Part shown: positions 31,146-39,897 of the stretch, piece after piece | Numbering within the stretch: position 1 is the stretch's first letter | How the letters are laid out: every line of letters begins with the position of its first letter | From: Lachnospiraceae bacterium G41 | GTDB taxonomy: Bacteria; Bacillota; Clostridia; Lachnospirales; Lachnospiraceae | Length of the DNA: 64,000 nt | Reading direction: 5' to 3' | Assembly (NCBI GenBank): GCA_900100245.1 | Contig: FNEU01000007.1 | Span: forward strand, 62,001-126,000 | Made by a program: the position numbers and the translations under genes | Notes under the pieces: model-generated | What the model was told of the DNA's origin: nothing | Database searches by the model: none | The model's input: the letters and a program-made list of their open reading frames with translations, nothing else

Positions 31146-32394
31146 GAAATATTCTCTTTTATCCTCTATTGTTACAAAAATTGTTTTTGCGCTTCTTTTA
31201 GTTTTAACGATAGGTTTGTTTTTACCCATCCATTCCCAAGCTAAGGATTTGGATGAAATCGTAAACTACCAAATAAGGGTTGATGTCAACGAAGATGCAA
31301 CTCTTCATATGATTTATCATATTGACTGGAAGGTACTTGATTCCACAAGCGAAGGTCCTCTTTCGTGGGTGCTTATCGGAATTCCGAATAACAAATACAA
31401 GAGCTACAAGGCTCTTTCAAAATGCATTAAAACAATGTCCTATTCGAGCACTGAAGGAGCGCTTAAGATTACTCTTGACAGAAATTATAAGGCCGGCGAA
31501 ATAGTTCCCATCGAATTCGAACTCGTTCAGGACTATATGTATCAGATGGATATGCTGACCGAGGGCGAAACGGTTTATGAATTTACGCCCGGCTGGTTTG
31601 ATGATATCAAAGTCGACAACCTTGAGATTTACTGGAATTCGGACAAAGCAATATCCCACACTCCCGCAAGCGATAATTATAACAATTATTTTGCGTGGAA
31701 AACCTCTTTGGGCAAGGGCCAGAAATACAAAGTAAGCGTAACTTACCCAAACGATGCCTTTAAATTCGACACTTCAAAAAAGATAAAGAAGAACAATGCA
31801 AAATTTCATAAATTCCTTTCTAACCTGTGTCCGATAATGATGGTAGTAATGTTTTTCTTTGGAACATTTGCACTTTATTATTTCTTCAGTTTCTTAGGAT
31901 GGGTTTCAAGCTCGGGCTTTAAAGGAACCTCTACCAAAGTCGTTCGTACCGTTGTCGAGTATATGACCAACTGTCCCAACTGCGGGGCTCCCCGTCAGGA
32001 AGGGAAAGAAGTCTGCTCATACTGCGGCACCAATATGATCAAGTCAAAGACCAAGGTTGAAGAAGAAAAAGTACCTGAAAAGTTATCCAAATTCAAGGAT
32101 GAAATCTTGGGTAACAAAGAAAACGGTACATATAAACTTAAATCTTCACCCAATACATACGTTCATGTATCGACCATCGTGGTTCCTCACAGAACTTCAT
32201 TCTCTTCTTATATGAAGAGCCAGTCCTCGTCACGTGGAGGAGGAAGAAGCGGTGGCGGATGCGCACATTCTTCATGTGCCTGCGCCTGTGCGTGTGCATG
32301 TGCCTGCGCCGGCGGCGGAAGAGCCGGATGTACGGCAAAGGATTTCTACAAGACAAATGTCAAACTGAAATATTTTAAAAAGAAAAACAAATAA
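31138..32394 (+). CDS. DUF2207-like membrane protein with (Cys-Ala)6 tail
   Basis: 418 residues. ATG 31138 is 9 bp from AAGGAGG and overlaps the radical SAM stop by 8 bp; ATG 31132 is too close. Domain plan mirrors the protein at 28314-29603: signal/TM (~10-32), DUF2207-like ectodomain, TM (~225-255), zinc ribbon CPNCGA/CSYCGT (~280-301), a SSRGGGRSGGGCAHSS lead-in, six Cys-Ala dipeptides (380-391), then GGGRAGC and TAKDFYKTNVKLKYF. Counting the lead-in Cys375 and Cys398, both paralogues have eight cysteines in the tail. The tail is predicted cytosolic, where the radical SAM enzyme could reach it. Function unknown. Confidence 0.87.
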   Translation: MNKKYSLLSSIVTKIVFALLLVLTIGLFLPIHSQAKDLDEIVNYQIRVDVNEDATLHMIYHIDWKVLDSTSEGPLSWVLIGIPNNKYKSYKALSKCIKTMSYSSTEGALKITLDRNYKAGEIVPIEFELVQDYMYQMDMLTEGETVYEFTPGWFDDIKVDNLEIYWNSDKAISHTPASDNYNNYFAWKTSLGKGQKYKVSVTYPNDAFKFDTSKKIKKNNAKFHKFLSNLCPIMMVVMFFFGTFALYYFFSFLGWVSSSGFKGTSTKVVRTVVEYMTNCPNCGAPRQEGKEVCSYCGTNMIKSKTKVEEEKVPEKLSKFKDEILGNKENGTYKLKSSPNTYVHVSTIVVPHRTSFSSYMKSQSSSRGGGRSGGGCAHSSCACACACACACAGGGRAGCTAKDFYKTNVKLKYFKKKNK

Positions 32395-32399
32395 AAGAG

Positions 32400-32434
32400 A
32401 ATCCTCACGAAAATAAATCGTGAGGATTTTTTTG
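32400..32434 (+). terminator. Terminator of the radical SAM operon
   Basis: Perfect 11-bp stem AATCCTCACGA/TCGTGAGGATT (32400-32410, 32418-32428), 7-nt loop, then TTTTTT. Confidence 0.93.
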
Positions 32435-32463
32435 TACCTGACTCCCGCAGGGTGTCTAGCTCA
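32434..32463 (+). repeat. Dispersed hairpin element, copy A
   Basis: GTACCTGACTCCCGCAGGGTGTCTAG contains GAC-T-CCC-GCA-GGG-T-GTC, a small hairpin with a symmetric T-T mismatch. Its reverse complement, GACACCCTGCGGGAGTCAGG, closely matches the hairpin at 45139-45170 (GACACC-TAGC-GGAGTCAGG), so the two are one dispersed family in inverted orientation. It follows a terminator. Confidence 0.6.
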
Positions 32464-32550
32464 GATAGAGGCAAAAGAAATAAATAATCGTAAAACTCTG
32501 CCATTAAAATGGTTATATTTCACAAACTTAAAAATATTTTTTGGTTAGAG

Positions 32551-32777
32551 TTGACAAACTGAATCCACAAGATTATTATATTAAACGATTAAACAACCGT
32601 TTAATTGTTGCCGATATATTTTATGAGCAAAGAGAAATAATATTCTCCCTGTGGGAAAAATAAATGGTTTTAATTTTCTCTATTAGAAAAATAAAAACCT
32701 TTAACCTACGGCATTTTGAATTGAGAGCGTCCCTCGTGACGGCTTATGATTAAAACACAATTAAGCGATCGATTAAT
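32551..32777 (+). promoter_or_regulatory. Promoter and ~220-nt leader with two candidate operators
   Basis: This gene-free stretch of about 340 bp (32464-32806) is regulatory. TTGACA (32551-32556), 17-bp spacer, TATTAT (32574-32579). An inverted repeat ATTAAAC-AACC-GTTTAAT (32588-32605) covers the start point, with an extra ATTAAAC at 32580-32586. An imperfect 14-bp hairpin lies at 32666-32699, and a near-palindrome ATTAAGCGATCGATTAAT (16/18) lies at 32760-32777, 30 bp before the ABC start. TetR-like operators look like this, but no tetR gene is nearby. I see no ORF. Confidence 0.7.
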
Positions 32778-32806
32778 GAAACAAAGCATCTTTTAAGGAG
32801 GACGAT

Positions 32807-33523
32807 ATGTCTGAACAGGAAAGAAAATTTTTGGAAATAGTTGATTTAAAGAAAGGTTTCGGCAGTGGAGATACGAGGCAGGAAGTATTAAAAGGCATGA
32901 ACTTTACGGTATCAAAAGGCGAGTTCTGTGTACTGCTCGGACCCTCGGGAAGCGGAAAGTCCACACTGCTTAACATCATCGGCGGAATCGATAATCCGGA
33001 CTCGGGCTACATCTCGATAAACGGAGACAAACTTCGCGATATGGGCGAAAAAGGCCTTACAAAATACAGAAGAAAACATCTCGGATATGTATTCCAGATG
33101 TACAACCTCATTCCAAATCTTAATGTCAAAGAAAACATTGAAGTCGGTGCATATCTTTCCGACAACCCCCTCGAAATAGACGATTTACTTGAGACCCTCG
33201 GTCTTTATAAACACAGATACAAACTTCCGAATCAGTTATCCGGAGGTCAGCAGCAGCGTGTTTCAATCGGTCGTGCCATCGTCAAAAACCCCGATATCTT
33301 ACTTTGCGACGAGCCTACGGGCGCGCTTGATTACAATACATCCAAAGAAATCTTAAAACTCATTGAAGACGTAAACAAAAAATACGGCAACACAATCATC
33401 ATGGTTACGCACAATGAGGAAATAAAAAAGATGGCAGATCACGTCATCAAATTAAGAGACGGAATGGTTCGTCACAACGATATGAACGAAAACAAGATTT
33501 CGGCTACCGAACTTGACTGGTAG
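32807..33523 (+). CDS. ABC transporter ATP-binding protein (MacB/LolD type)
   Basis: 238 residues. Walker A GPSGSGKST (~44-52), Q-loop FQMYNLIPNL, signature LSGGQQQRVSIGRAI, Walker B LLCDEPTGALD, H-loop VTHNEE. The sequence type (EVLKGMNFTVSKGEFCVLLG) is the MacB/LolD/BceA group that pairs with FtsX-like permeases, here the next gene. AAGGAGG is 5 bp before the ATG. A long regulated leader lies upstream. Confidence 0.95.
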   Translation: MSEQERKFLEIVDLKKGFGSGDTRQEVLKGMNFTVSKGEFCVLLGPSGSGKSTLLNIIGGIDNPDSGYISINGDKLRDMGEKGLTKYRRKHLGYVFQMYNLIPNLNVKENIEVGAYLSDNPLEIDDLLETLGLYKHRYKLPNQLSGGQQQRVSIGRAIVKNPDILLCDEPTGALDYNTSKEILKLIEDVNKKYGNTIIMVTHNEEIKKMADHVIKLRDGMVRHNDMNENKISATELDW

Positions 33524-33574
33524 CAAATAAACCGTCGCCCTGAAAAGATGCATGGTGGCGGAAAGGATGAAAAT

Positions 33575-36358
33575 ATGAGAAACGAAAACAAAAAGAAAAA
33601 AAGAATAATAAATCCCCTAATAAAAAGAGTTCCCAAAGAACTGATCGGCGAGTGGAGAAAATATCTGGTAATCTTCCTTCTCCTCTCGATGACCATCGGA
33701 TTTGTATCGGGAATGTATGTGGCCAACCACAGCATGTTAATCTCGATAGACCGCCTTAACCATGAGAACAAACTCGAGGACGGACATTTCGAACTCGAAG
33801 AAAAGGCGAGCGACGAGTTCATAAAAGTAATCGAGTCCGGCGAGAAGGTCGATTTAAGAGCATACTTCATCAATGAAGCTCACAAGGAAATCGATGAAAA
33901 AATCGAAGAAGAGGCTCCAAAGACCCTAAAAGAAGAAGTCGAAAAAGAAGTAAGAAAAACCGTAAAAGAAGAAATCGTAAAGAACGTGACGGATGCGGTA
34001 AAAGAAGCCTTAGCGCCTTACGCTGATTTTATGAGCGAAGAGGAAAAACAGGCTCAGATCGATGAAGCCGTGGAAAAAGCACTTGAAGAAAACTACGAAA
34101 AGACGGTTGAAGAAGTGCTTCCCGACGCAATAGACGAAGCATTAAAATCCAAAGAATATCTGGATGAAAAAGAAAAGGCAAGAAAAGAAGCATACGAAGA
34201 AGCCGAAGATGAAATAAACGAAGAATTCGACAAGCAGGATGCGAAGAAATCCAAAGCCACACTCGAGGCTGAGAAAAATTTCAAAGCAACACCGGTTGTT
34301 TTATACGAGAACTTTTATAAAGATGTAACCGAAGACAACGACCTCGACGGCAATTCGGACGGCAAAGTCAGAATTTACGCATACGAAGATTACATCAATA
34401 TGGCGAGCTTCAACGAAGGAAGAATGCCCGAGAACGAAAATGAAATCGCCATCGACAGAATGCACGCAAACAACAGCGGACTAAAGGTCGGCGATAAGAT
34501 AAATGTCGGCGGCAAAGAGTTTACGATTACAGGTCTTTTAGCATACGTAAATTACGCGACGCTTCATGAGAAGAACACGGATTTTATGTTTGATGCGATA
34601 AGCTTCGACGTTGCAATGCTTACCCCCGAAGGGTGGGACAGTGTAAACGGCAGAGTTCATTACAACTACGCATTCAAATATGTTGATTCGTTTTCAAATG
34701 AGTCCGAGCAGAAAAAGCTTTCGGATGATTTTATGAGCGCTCTCATAACACAGACCATAAAAGAAGAAAACGACCTTCAGGACTACGTTCCGGAATATCT
34801 TAATCAGGCGGTACATTTTGCCCCCGACGATATGGGTTCGGATAAGGAAATTGGAGGGGTATTGCTTTATATCCTGGTTCTTGTGCTTGGCTTTGTATTT
34901 GCACTGACCATCATGTCGACGATTACCAAAGAATCAATGACCATCGGAACACTTCGTGCATCGGGTTATACCAAGGGCGAAATGATAAGACATTACATGG
35001 CGACACCTGTATTTGTAACGCTTTTTGCGGCAATCGTCGGAAATGTTTTAGGATATACGCTCTTTAAAAACATCGTTGTAGATATGTATTTTAACAGTTA
35101 CAGCCTTCCCAAATACGAGACAATCTGGTATTACGAGGCATTTGTGAAGACAACCATCGTTCCGGTTATACTGATGATACTTATCAATTTCGTAACCGTT
35201 GCATATATGCTTCGTCTCTCACCCCTTAGATTTATAAGAAAAGATCTTAAAACAAGCAAACGTAAAAAGGCAATGAGACTTCCTAGATTTAAATTTCTCG
35301 CAAGATTCAGATTAAGAGTCTTTTTGCAGAACATACCAAGCTATCTCGTTCTTTTCGTCGGTATTTATTTTGTGGTATTCCTTATGTCTTTTGCATTCGG
35401 ACTTCCCACCACGCTTGATAATTATCAGGCTCATGCAACCGATGATATGTTTGCAAAATATCAGTATGTGCTGAAAACCACGGAAGATGATGACGGAAAC
35501 GATATAACGACAAAGGCAGAAAGTGCCGAGAAATTCAGCATGGAAACTCTCTATACAATCGATGGCAGTAGAGTAAACGAACCAATCAGTATTTACGGTC
35601 TGGATGAGGAGAGCAAACTTATCCCGTTAAACGGAAAAGTTTCGGGTAACGAAGCCCTGATTTCAAGTTCGTATGCCGATAAATTCGGTTTAAAGGCAGG
35701 CGATACAGTAACGCTTAAAGCAAGATATACGGACGATGAGTACACTTTTAGGATAGTCGGTAATTATGATTATATCAGCGGTCTCGGACTCTTCATGTCA
35801 CTCGACGGATTCAATGAGATATTCGGCAATCCCGAGGGTTCGTTTAACGGATTTCTTTCGGATGAAGAGATAAAAGACATCGACGCCAAGTACATCGCAA
35901 TGACGATAACTGAAGACGATATATTGAAAGTATCGAATCAGCTTAATCATTCGATGGGCAATTATATGAGTTACTTTAAAGTAATCTGCCTGGCATTCGC
36001 ATTTATTCTTATATACCTTTTGACCAAGGTAATAATCGAAAAGAACGAAAACGCAATTTCGATGGTAAAAATACTCGGTTACTATAACGGCGAAATAGCT
36101 TCGCTCTACATTTTAACAACAACCATTGTTGTAATAATATCATCAATTCTTTCGACATTTCTGGCTACTAAGTCACTCATACTTGTCTGGAACATCATCC
36201 TTTACAGGATGGACGGTTGGCTTCCGGCATACGTTCCTTTTATGACATATGTGTACATGGTACTGATGGTCATCGCCGCATACCTTGTTGTAATGGCAAT
36301 TGACTACCGCAGAATCAAAAAAGTGCCCATGGATCAGGCACTTAAGAATGTAGAATAA
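33575..36358 (+). CDS. FtsX/MacB-like permease with a large coiled-coil insert
   Basis: 927 residues. GAAAGGA puts the start at ATG 33575. TM1 is at ~27-47, then a long extracytoplasmic region containing about 140 residues of Glu/Lys heptad repeats (~residues 85-225, EEVEKEVRKTVKEEI and similar), then the MacB-like periplasmic-core-type domain. Three TM helices (FtsX domain) at ~420-560, a second extracytoplasmic domain, and a second FtsX domain near the C-terminus (YLVVMAIDYRRIKKVPMDQA). Typical of Gram-positive mechanotransmission exporters; cargo unknown. The coiled coil probably reaches through the wall or contacts a partner. Confidence 0.9.
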   Translation: MRNENKKKKRIINPLIKRVPKELIGEWRKYLVIFLLLSMTIGFVSGMYVANHSMLISIDRLNHENKLEDGHFELEEKASDEFIKVIESGEKVDLRAYFINEAHKEIDEKIEEEAPKTLKEEVEKEVRKTVKEEIVKNVTDAVKEALAPYADFMSEEEKQAQIDEAVEKALEENYEKTVEEVLPDAIDEALKSKEYLDEKEKARKEAYEEAEDEINEEFDKQDAKKSKATLEAEKNFKATPVVLYENFYKDVTEDNDLDGNSDGKVRIYAYEDYINMASFNEGRMPENENEIAIDRMHANNSGLKVGDKINVGGKEFTITGLLAYVNYATLHEKNTDFMFDAISFDVAMLTPEGWDSVNGRVHYNYAFKYVDSFSNESEQKKLSDDFMSALITQTIKEENDLQDYVPEYLNQAVHFAPDDMGSDKEIGGVLLYILVLVLGFVFALTIMSTITKESMTIGTLRASGYTKGEMIRHYMATPVFVTLFAAIVGNVLGYTLFKNIVVDMYFNSYSLPKYETIWYYEAFVKTTIVPVILMILINFVTVAYMLRLSPLRFIRKDLKTSKRKKAMRLPRFKFLARFRLRVFLQNIPSYLVLFVGIYFVVFLMSFAFGLPTTLDNYQAHATDDMFAKYQYVLKTTEDDDGNDITTKAESAEKFSMETLYTIDGSRVNEPISIYGLDEESKLIPLNGKVSGNEALISSSYADKFGLKAGDTVTLKARYTDDEYTFRIVGNYDYISGLGLFMSLDGFNEIFGNPEGSFNGFLSDEEIKDIDAKYIAMTITEDDILKVSNQLNHSMGNYMSYFKVICLAFAFILIYLLTKVIIEKNENAISMVKILGYYNGEIASLYILTTTIVVIISSILSTFLATKSLILVWNIILYRMDGWLPAYVPFMTYVYMVLMVIAAYLVVMAIDYRRIKKVPMDQALKNVE

Positions 36359-36360
36359 TA

Positions 36361-37383
36361 TTAACACAGGCGGTTGTAAATTTTGACCAGTTCTTTTTCG
36401 ATATTCGAAAAATTCCTGCTTTCGGCAGTAAGCCGCCCCTTCTTTAAAACCGAGGAGTTATCACGTGAAAGAACATTTGAAAGCAGTTCGTCGAGCTGCT
36501 TTTTTTCTTTGAATTTGTATACATTTTCATTGTTTGAAAGCCATCCTTCATAAACCGGAATATCTCTGACAATTGTGGGAATCTCACATGATAATGCTTC
36601 CAGAACAACGATTCCTTCGGTTTCTTCATGGCTTAAGAACAAAAACAGATCGGAACATTCATATGCTTTTTTTAAACTTTCGGAATCAACATATCCTGCG
36701 AAAATAAGATTTGAAGGAGCGTTTTTGATTTTTTTCTTGATTTCGGAAGGAACAAGTACCGCATCGGTGTGCCCAAACCATATAAATGTTTTGTCCGGAT
36801 TGTTTTTGGCAAGCAGAATAAATTCTTCAATGCCTTTTCTGCGCATAAAATGGCCGACGCTCATGATGATTTTTCTGCCTTCCGGAATATTGTATTTTTT
36901 TATGAATTCTTCTTTAGATGCTTCAAGATGATTAGAATCTTTTTTCCAGAAATCGGTATCAATTCCGTTAGAGAGAGCATAAATTTCTTTTTTTAATCCG
37001 TATCCCTCGAGAATCTTTTTTGAATATTCGGACGGAGTAATAATGATGTCTCCGAGGTTATAGCAGAATTTAATCCATCTTTTGAAAAAAGGTGCAAAAA
37101 AATTAGATCCTGCGAAAGAATCTTTAAAATCCTCCATTGTGGAATGACCGTAAAAAAGAACTTTTACACCGAGTTTTCTTGCGTGCAGCGCTTTAAATAC
37201 GCTGTCAGGTAAAATAAAATTGATGTGAACAATATCGCAGTTTCGAAGGGGAACTTCGTTAACGGAAAATCCGGCATTCTTCAAAACCGCAATCTGGTGT
37301 TCGATTGCTTTTCCGACACCGCTTTTTTTTATTAATTTAAAACTGCCCATGTAAACACAGACTTTGATTTTTTTATCATTCAT
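36361..37383 (-). CDS. Glycosyltransferase family 4, second of a pair
   Basis: 340 residues, GT-B fold without signal peptide. GTB features: N-terminal SGVGKAIEHQIAVL donor-loop region, IIMSVGHFMRRKGIEEFI, and the C-terminal nucleotide-sugar site SHEETEGIVVLEALSCEIPT (E-x7-E). Start ATG 37383 follows the upstream stop by 2 bp; a TTG six bases upstream is possible. Together with the neighbouring GT and the LTA-synthase-like gene 4 kb away, it probably adds sugars to diacylglycerol. It converges on the MacB-like permease with only 2 bp between stops and no terminator. Confidence 0.85.
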   Translation of the reverse strand: MNDKKIKVCVYMGSFKLIKKSGVGKAIEHQIAVLKNAGFSVNEVPLRNCDIVHINFILPDSVFKALHARKLGVKVLFYGHSTMEDFKDSFAGSNFFAPFFKRWIKFCYNLGDIIITPSEYSKKILEGYGLKKEIYALSNGIDTDFWKKDSNHLEASKEEFIKKYNIPEGRKIIMSVGHFMRRKGIEEFILLAKNNPDKTFIWFGHTDAVLVPSEIKKKIKNAPSNLIFAGYVDSESLKKAYECSDLFLFLSHEETEGIVVLEALSCEIPTIVRDIPVYEGWLSNNENVYKFKEKKQLDELLSNVLSRDNSSVLKKGRLTAESRNFSNIEKELVKIYNRLC

Positions 37384-37385
37384 AA

Positions 37386-38531
37386 TCAATTTTTTTGTAA
37401 TGCAAGATACACTTTTTCACAGGCCTCTACATAGGCTTTCGGAGTGTATTTGTCAAAAACTGTTTTTTTAGCGTTTGCGCCGACAGATTTTCTTAAATCG
37501 ACATTGTCACAAAGAAGTTTTATGTAATGAATAAATTCTTCTTTGGTATTGTAAACGAACCCGTTTTCTTCACTTTTTATCACACCGTCAAGACACGAAT
37601 CGTAACGGCATAGAATGGGCAGGGAACATGCCATGGCTTCCATGTAAGTCAAGCCCTGTGTTTCGCTTGTGGAAGCATTTATGAAAACGTCTCCCGCCAT
37701 ATAGTATTTTGGCACGTCTTCGGGATTTATCATTCCCGTAAAAATGACTCTGTCAAAGATACCAAGCTTTTTACAGTAATTTTCGATTTTCTTTATGTAA
37801 GGACCATCGCCCGCAAGCATTATTCTGAAATCTTTCAACTCATCGTCCGCAAGATAATCAAGCAGTTCTTCAATATTTTTTTCTTTTGCGATTCTTCCTA
37901 AAAAAAGAAGCAGACATTCATCTTTTCGGATTCCGTATTTTTCACGTGTTTCGTCCCTAAAAGATGAATAATCGTTATTAAAGAAAAATTCATCGATTGC
38001 ACTGGGTATGACGTATATTTTATTTTTTATTCTGTAACGGGTAAGTATGCGATGTATTTTTTGTGTGGGAGCAATAAAACAATCGGCTCTCCTCGAAACA
38101 CTTCTCATGATATTCGGGATAGTCTTTTTGATAAAAAAACCGGCAAAAGAAAGATATCCTACATATGCTTCGTAAACCGTGTGATAGGTGTGAACCATCG
38201 GCGCTTTGGTTCTTTTTGAAATATGGCAGGATGCTGCAAAAGTGGAAAATTCGCAATTAGTGTGAATAACGTCCGGATTCCAATCAATCAATTCCTGCAT
38301 CAGAGTATTTTTTTTAGGAAGTCCGATTCGCGCTTTAGGATAAATTTTGGATGCGCTTGTTGAAGCTATAAGATATGCATTACCGATTCTTTTTTCTTCA
38401 CCGGTATCTGAAAGGGATAGAATCTTGACGTCATGGCCGTTATCTTTTAAGCCTTTCGCAAGTATTTTTACGGAGGTGACAATTCCGCTTATGCTTGGAT
38501 CGAATAAATCAGAAGCAATAAGGATTTTCAC
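37386..38531 (-). CDS. Glycosyltransferase family 4 (glycolipid-type)
   Basis: 381 residues. GTG at 38531 is chosen because AAAGGGA lies 8 bp upstream and the protein then starts (M)KILIASDLFDPSISGIV, the correct GT4 N-terminus; the longer frame adds 37 implausible residues. Other features: HTNCEFSTFAASCH, HTYHTVYEAYVGY, LLFLGRIAKEKNIEELLDYL, and ASTSETQGLTYMEAMACSLP with E-x7-E. This matches diacylglycerol glucosyltransferases of Gram-positives, which make the glycolipid anchor for lipoteichoic acid. It is followed directly by the second GT. Confidence 0.87.
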   Translation of the reverse strand: MKILIASDLFDPSISGIVTSVKILAKGLKDNGHDVKILSLSDTGEEKRIGNAYLIASTSASKIYPKARIGLPKKNTLMQELIDWNPDVIHTNCEFSTFAASCHISKRTKAPMVHTYHTVYEAYVGYLSFAGFFIKKTIPNIMRSVSRRADCFIAPTQKIHRILTRYRIKNKIYVIPSAIDEFFFNNDYSSFRDETREKYGIRKDECLLLFLGRIAKEKNIEELLDYLADDELKDFRIMLAGDGPYIKKIENYCKKLGIFDRVIFTGMINPEDVPKYYMAGDVFINASTSETQGLTYMEAMACSLPILCRYDSCLDGVIKSEENGFVYNTKEEFIHYIKLLCDNVDLRKSVGANAKKTVFDKYTPKAYVEACEKVYLALQKN

Positions 38532-38685
38532 GAATAATTCCCTTTCTTCGAAATAATAAAGATATTCTACTACTTTTTTCCTTTGGGTGCAAAGAATTAC
38601 CATGTTTATGATATAATAAAAAAGTAAGTAAATTGCTTCCATTAATGGATAGACAACTTAAATTGGACGGGGGTCATTTTATCGG

Positions 38686-39897
38686 ATGAAACCTTTTTCG
38701 TTCATTTTGTTTGATATAAAAAGATTGTTCGGTCACGGGAAAACGGCGATACTTGCAATGTTATCGCCGATTCCTGTTTTATTGCTTTTTGCAACTTTTC
38801 TTGTACCGTTTTTAACCACAGATTCCGGTTCTAAAATATCAATCGCATTATATAATGCCGATACAAGTGAAAGACTTACGGATTTGGTAAATATGATCAT
38901 CGCGCCTGAAGTCGCTGACGGCAGAGCGGTTATTTATCCCGTAAAAGATACGGAAACCGGAATAAAAATGGTGAACGAAGGAAAGGTTGCAGCCTTTTTA
39001 TATATTCCGCCAAATACTTATACGGATCCAATGAACGGAAAAAGGGCGGTAATGGAGTTTTATTATTCGAAAGAACATGCATTTGAATCCTTAATGTTTT
39101 TTGTATCCGCACACAGTACTCTTTCAGTATTCGGACAGGGGATAAGGATTGTTTATCTTGCTGCTGACTTAGCGTTAGACAAAGGAGTTACGGAAGAAGA
39201 AATATTAACTTTCTGGGAAGAAGGCAGCAACGAACTGATAGATGTTCATTTGAACCGCGGCAAATTAATCGGTAAAAGCGGTGTTTTTTCTCCGGGCAAC
39301 GACTATTATCTCAGATTTCTGATGGCAGGTCTTTTCGCAGTCTGCGCATATTTTGTTTCATTCCCGATAATATATCTTACAAGTCTTGATATTTCCGAGA
39401 TATTCTGCAAAAGAAATACCTCCAAGAGCAATCTTGCCGGGTTTTATTTTGCCAGACTTTTTTCGGGAACGCTTCTCATTATGTGTGCGTTTCTGCTCAT
39501 GTATCCGATAGCGCGCGCCATCAGACGTTTTCCGGTGAGTCTTGCCTTATCGGTTATCCCCGCAATGATTATAACAGCTCTTGCATTCAGCGCTCTGGCG
39601 ATTCTTTTAGGAGCGATATTCAAAAATGGCCATACATCTCTTTGGGTTGGACTTTATTTCGGATTTGTTTCAATTTTGGGAGTGATATTCCTTATGTCAA
39701 ATTCCTCCCTTCCGAAACCCGTTTCATTTTTGATGGAAATATCTCCGCTTCGTGCGAGTGTAAGTATTTTTTCTAATGCTTTGTTCACAATGGTACCTGA
39801 GAGATACTTTACGGATATGTTTATTTTGCTTGCCTCATTCATCGTTTTCACGATATGCGGCTTTGTCGTTTATATGAAGAGGGGGAGCAAAGTATGA
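38686..39897 (+). CDS. ABC-2 type permease, no ATPase nearby
   Basis: 403 residues. One TM at the N-terminus (~22-42), a ~150-residue extracytoplasmic domain, then five TM helices from ~205. This is the ABC2_membrane_3 plan (DrrB/YhgE-like): MKPFSFILFDIKRLFGHGKT, then SIALYNADTSERLTDLVN. Overlaps the next permease by 4 bp (ATGA). No ATP-binding gene is adjacent on either side, so the ATPase must be elsewhere or these act with one of the ATPases in this window. Ribosome site is weak (GGACGGGGG, about 12 bp away). Confidence 0.82.
   Translation: MKPFSFILFDIKRLFGHGKTAILAMLSPIPVLLLFATFLVPFLTTDSGSKISIALYNADTSERLTDLVNMIIAPEVADGRAVIYPVKDTETGIKMVNEGKVAAFLYIPPNTYTDPMNGKRAVMEFYYSKEHAFESLMFFVSAHSTLSVFGQGIRIVYLAADLALDKGVTEEEILTFWEEGSNELIDVHLNRGKLIGKSGVFSPGNDYYLRFLMAGLFAVCAYFVSFPIIYLTSLDISEIFCKRNTSKSNLAGFYFARLFSGTLLIMCAFLLMYPIARAIRRFPVSLALSVIPAMIITALAFSALAILLGAIFKNGHTSLWVGLYFGFVSILGVIFLMSNSSLPKPVSFLMEISPLRASVSIFSNALFTMVPERYFTDMFILLASFIVFTICGFVVYMKRGSKV

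Noticed and set aside
33548-33574. Earlier ATG for the FtsX-like permease
   Set aside because: The GAAAGGA ribosome site lies downstream of it, correctly spaced for ATG 33575.
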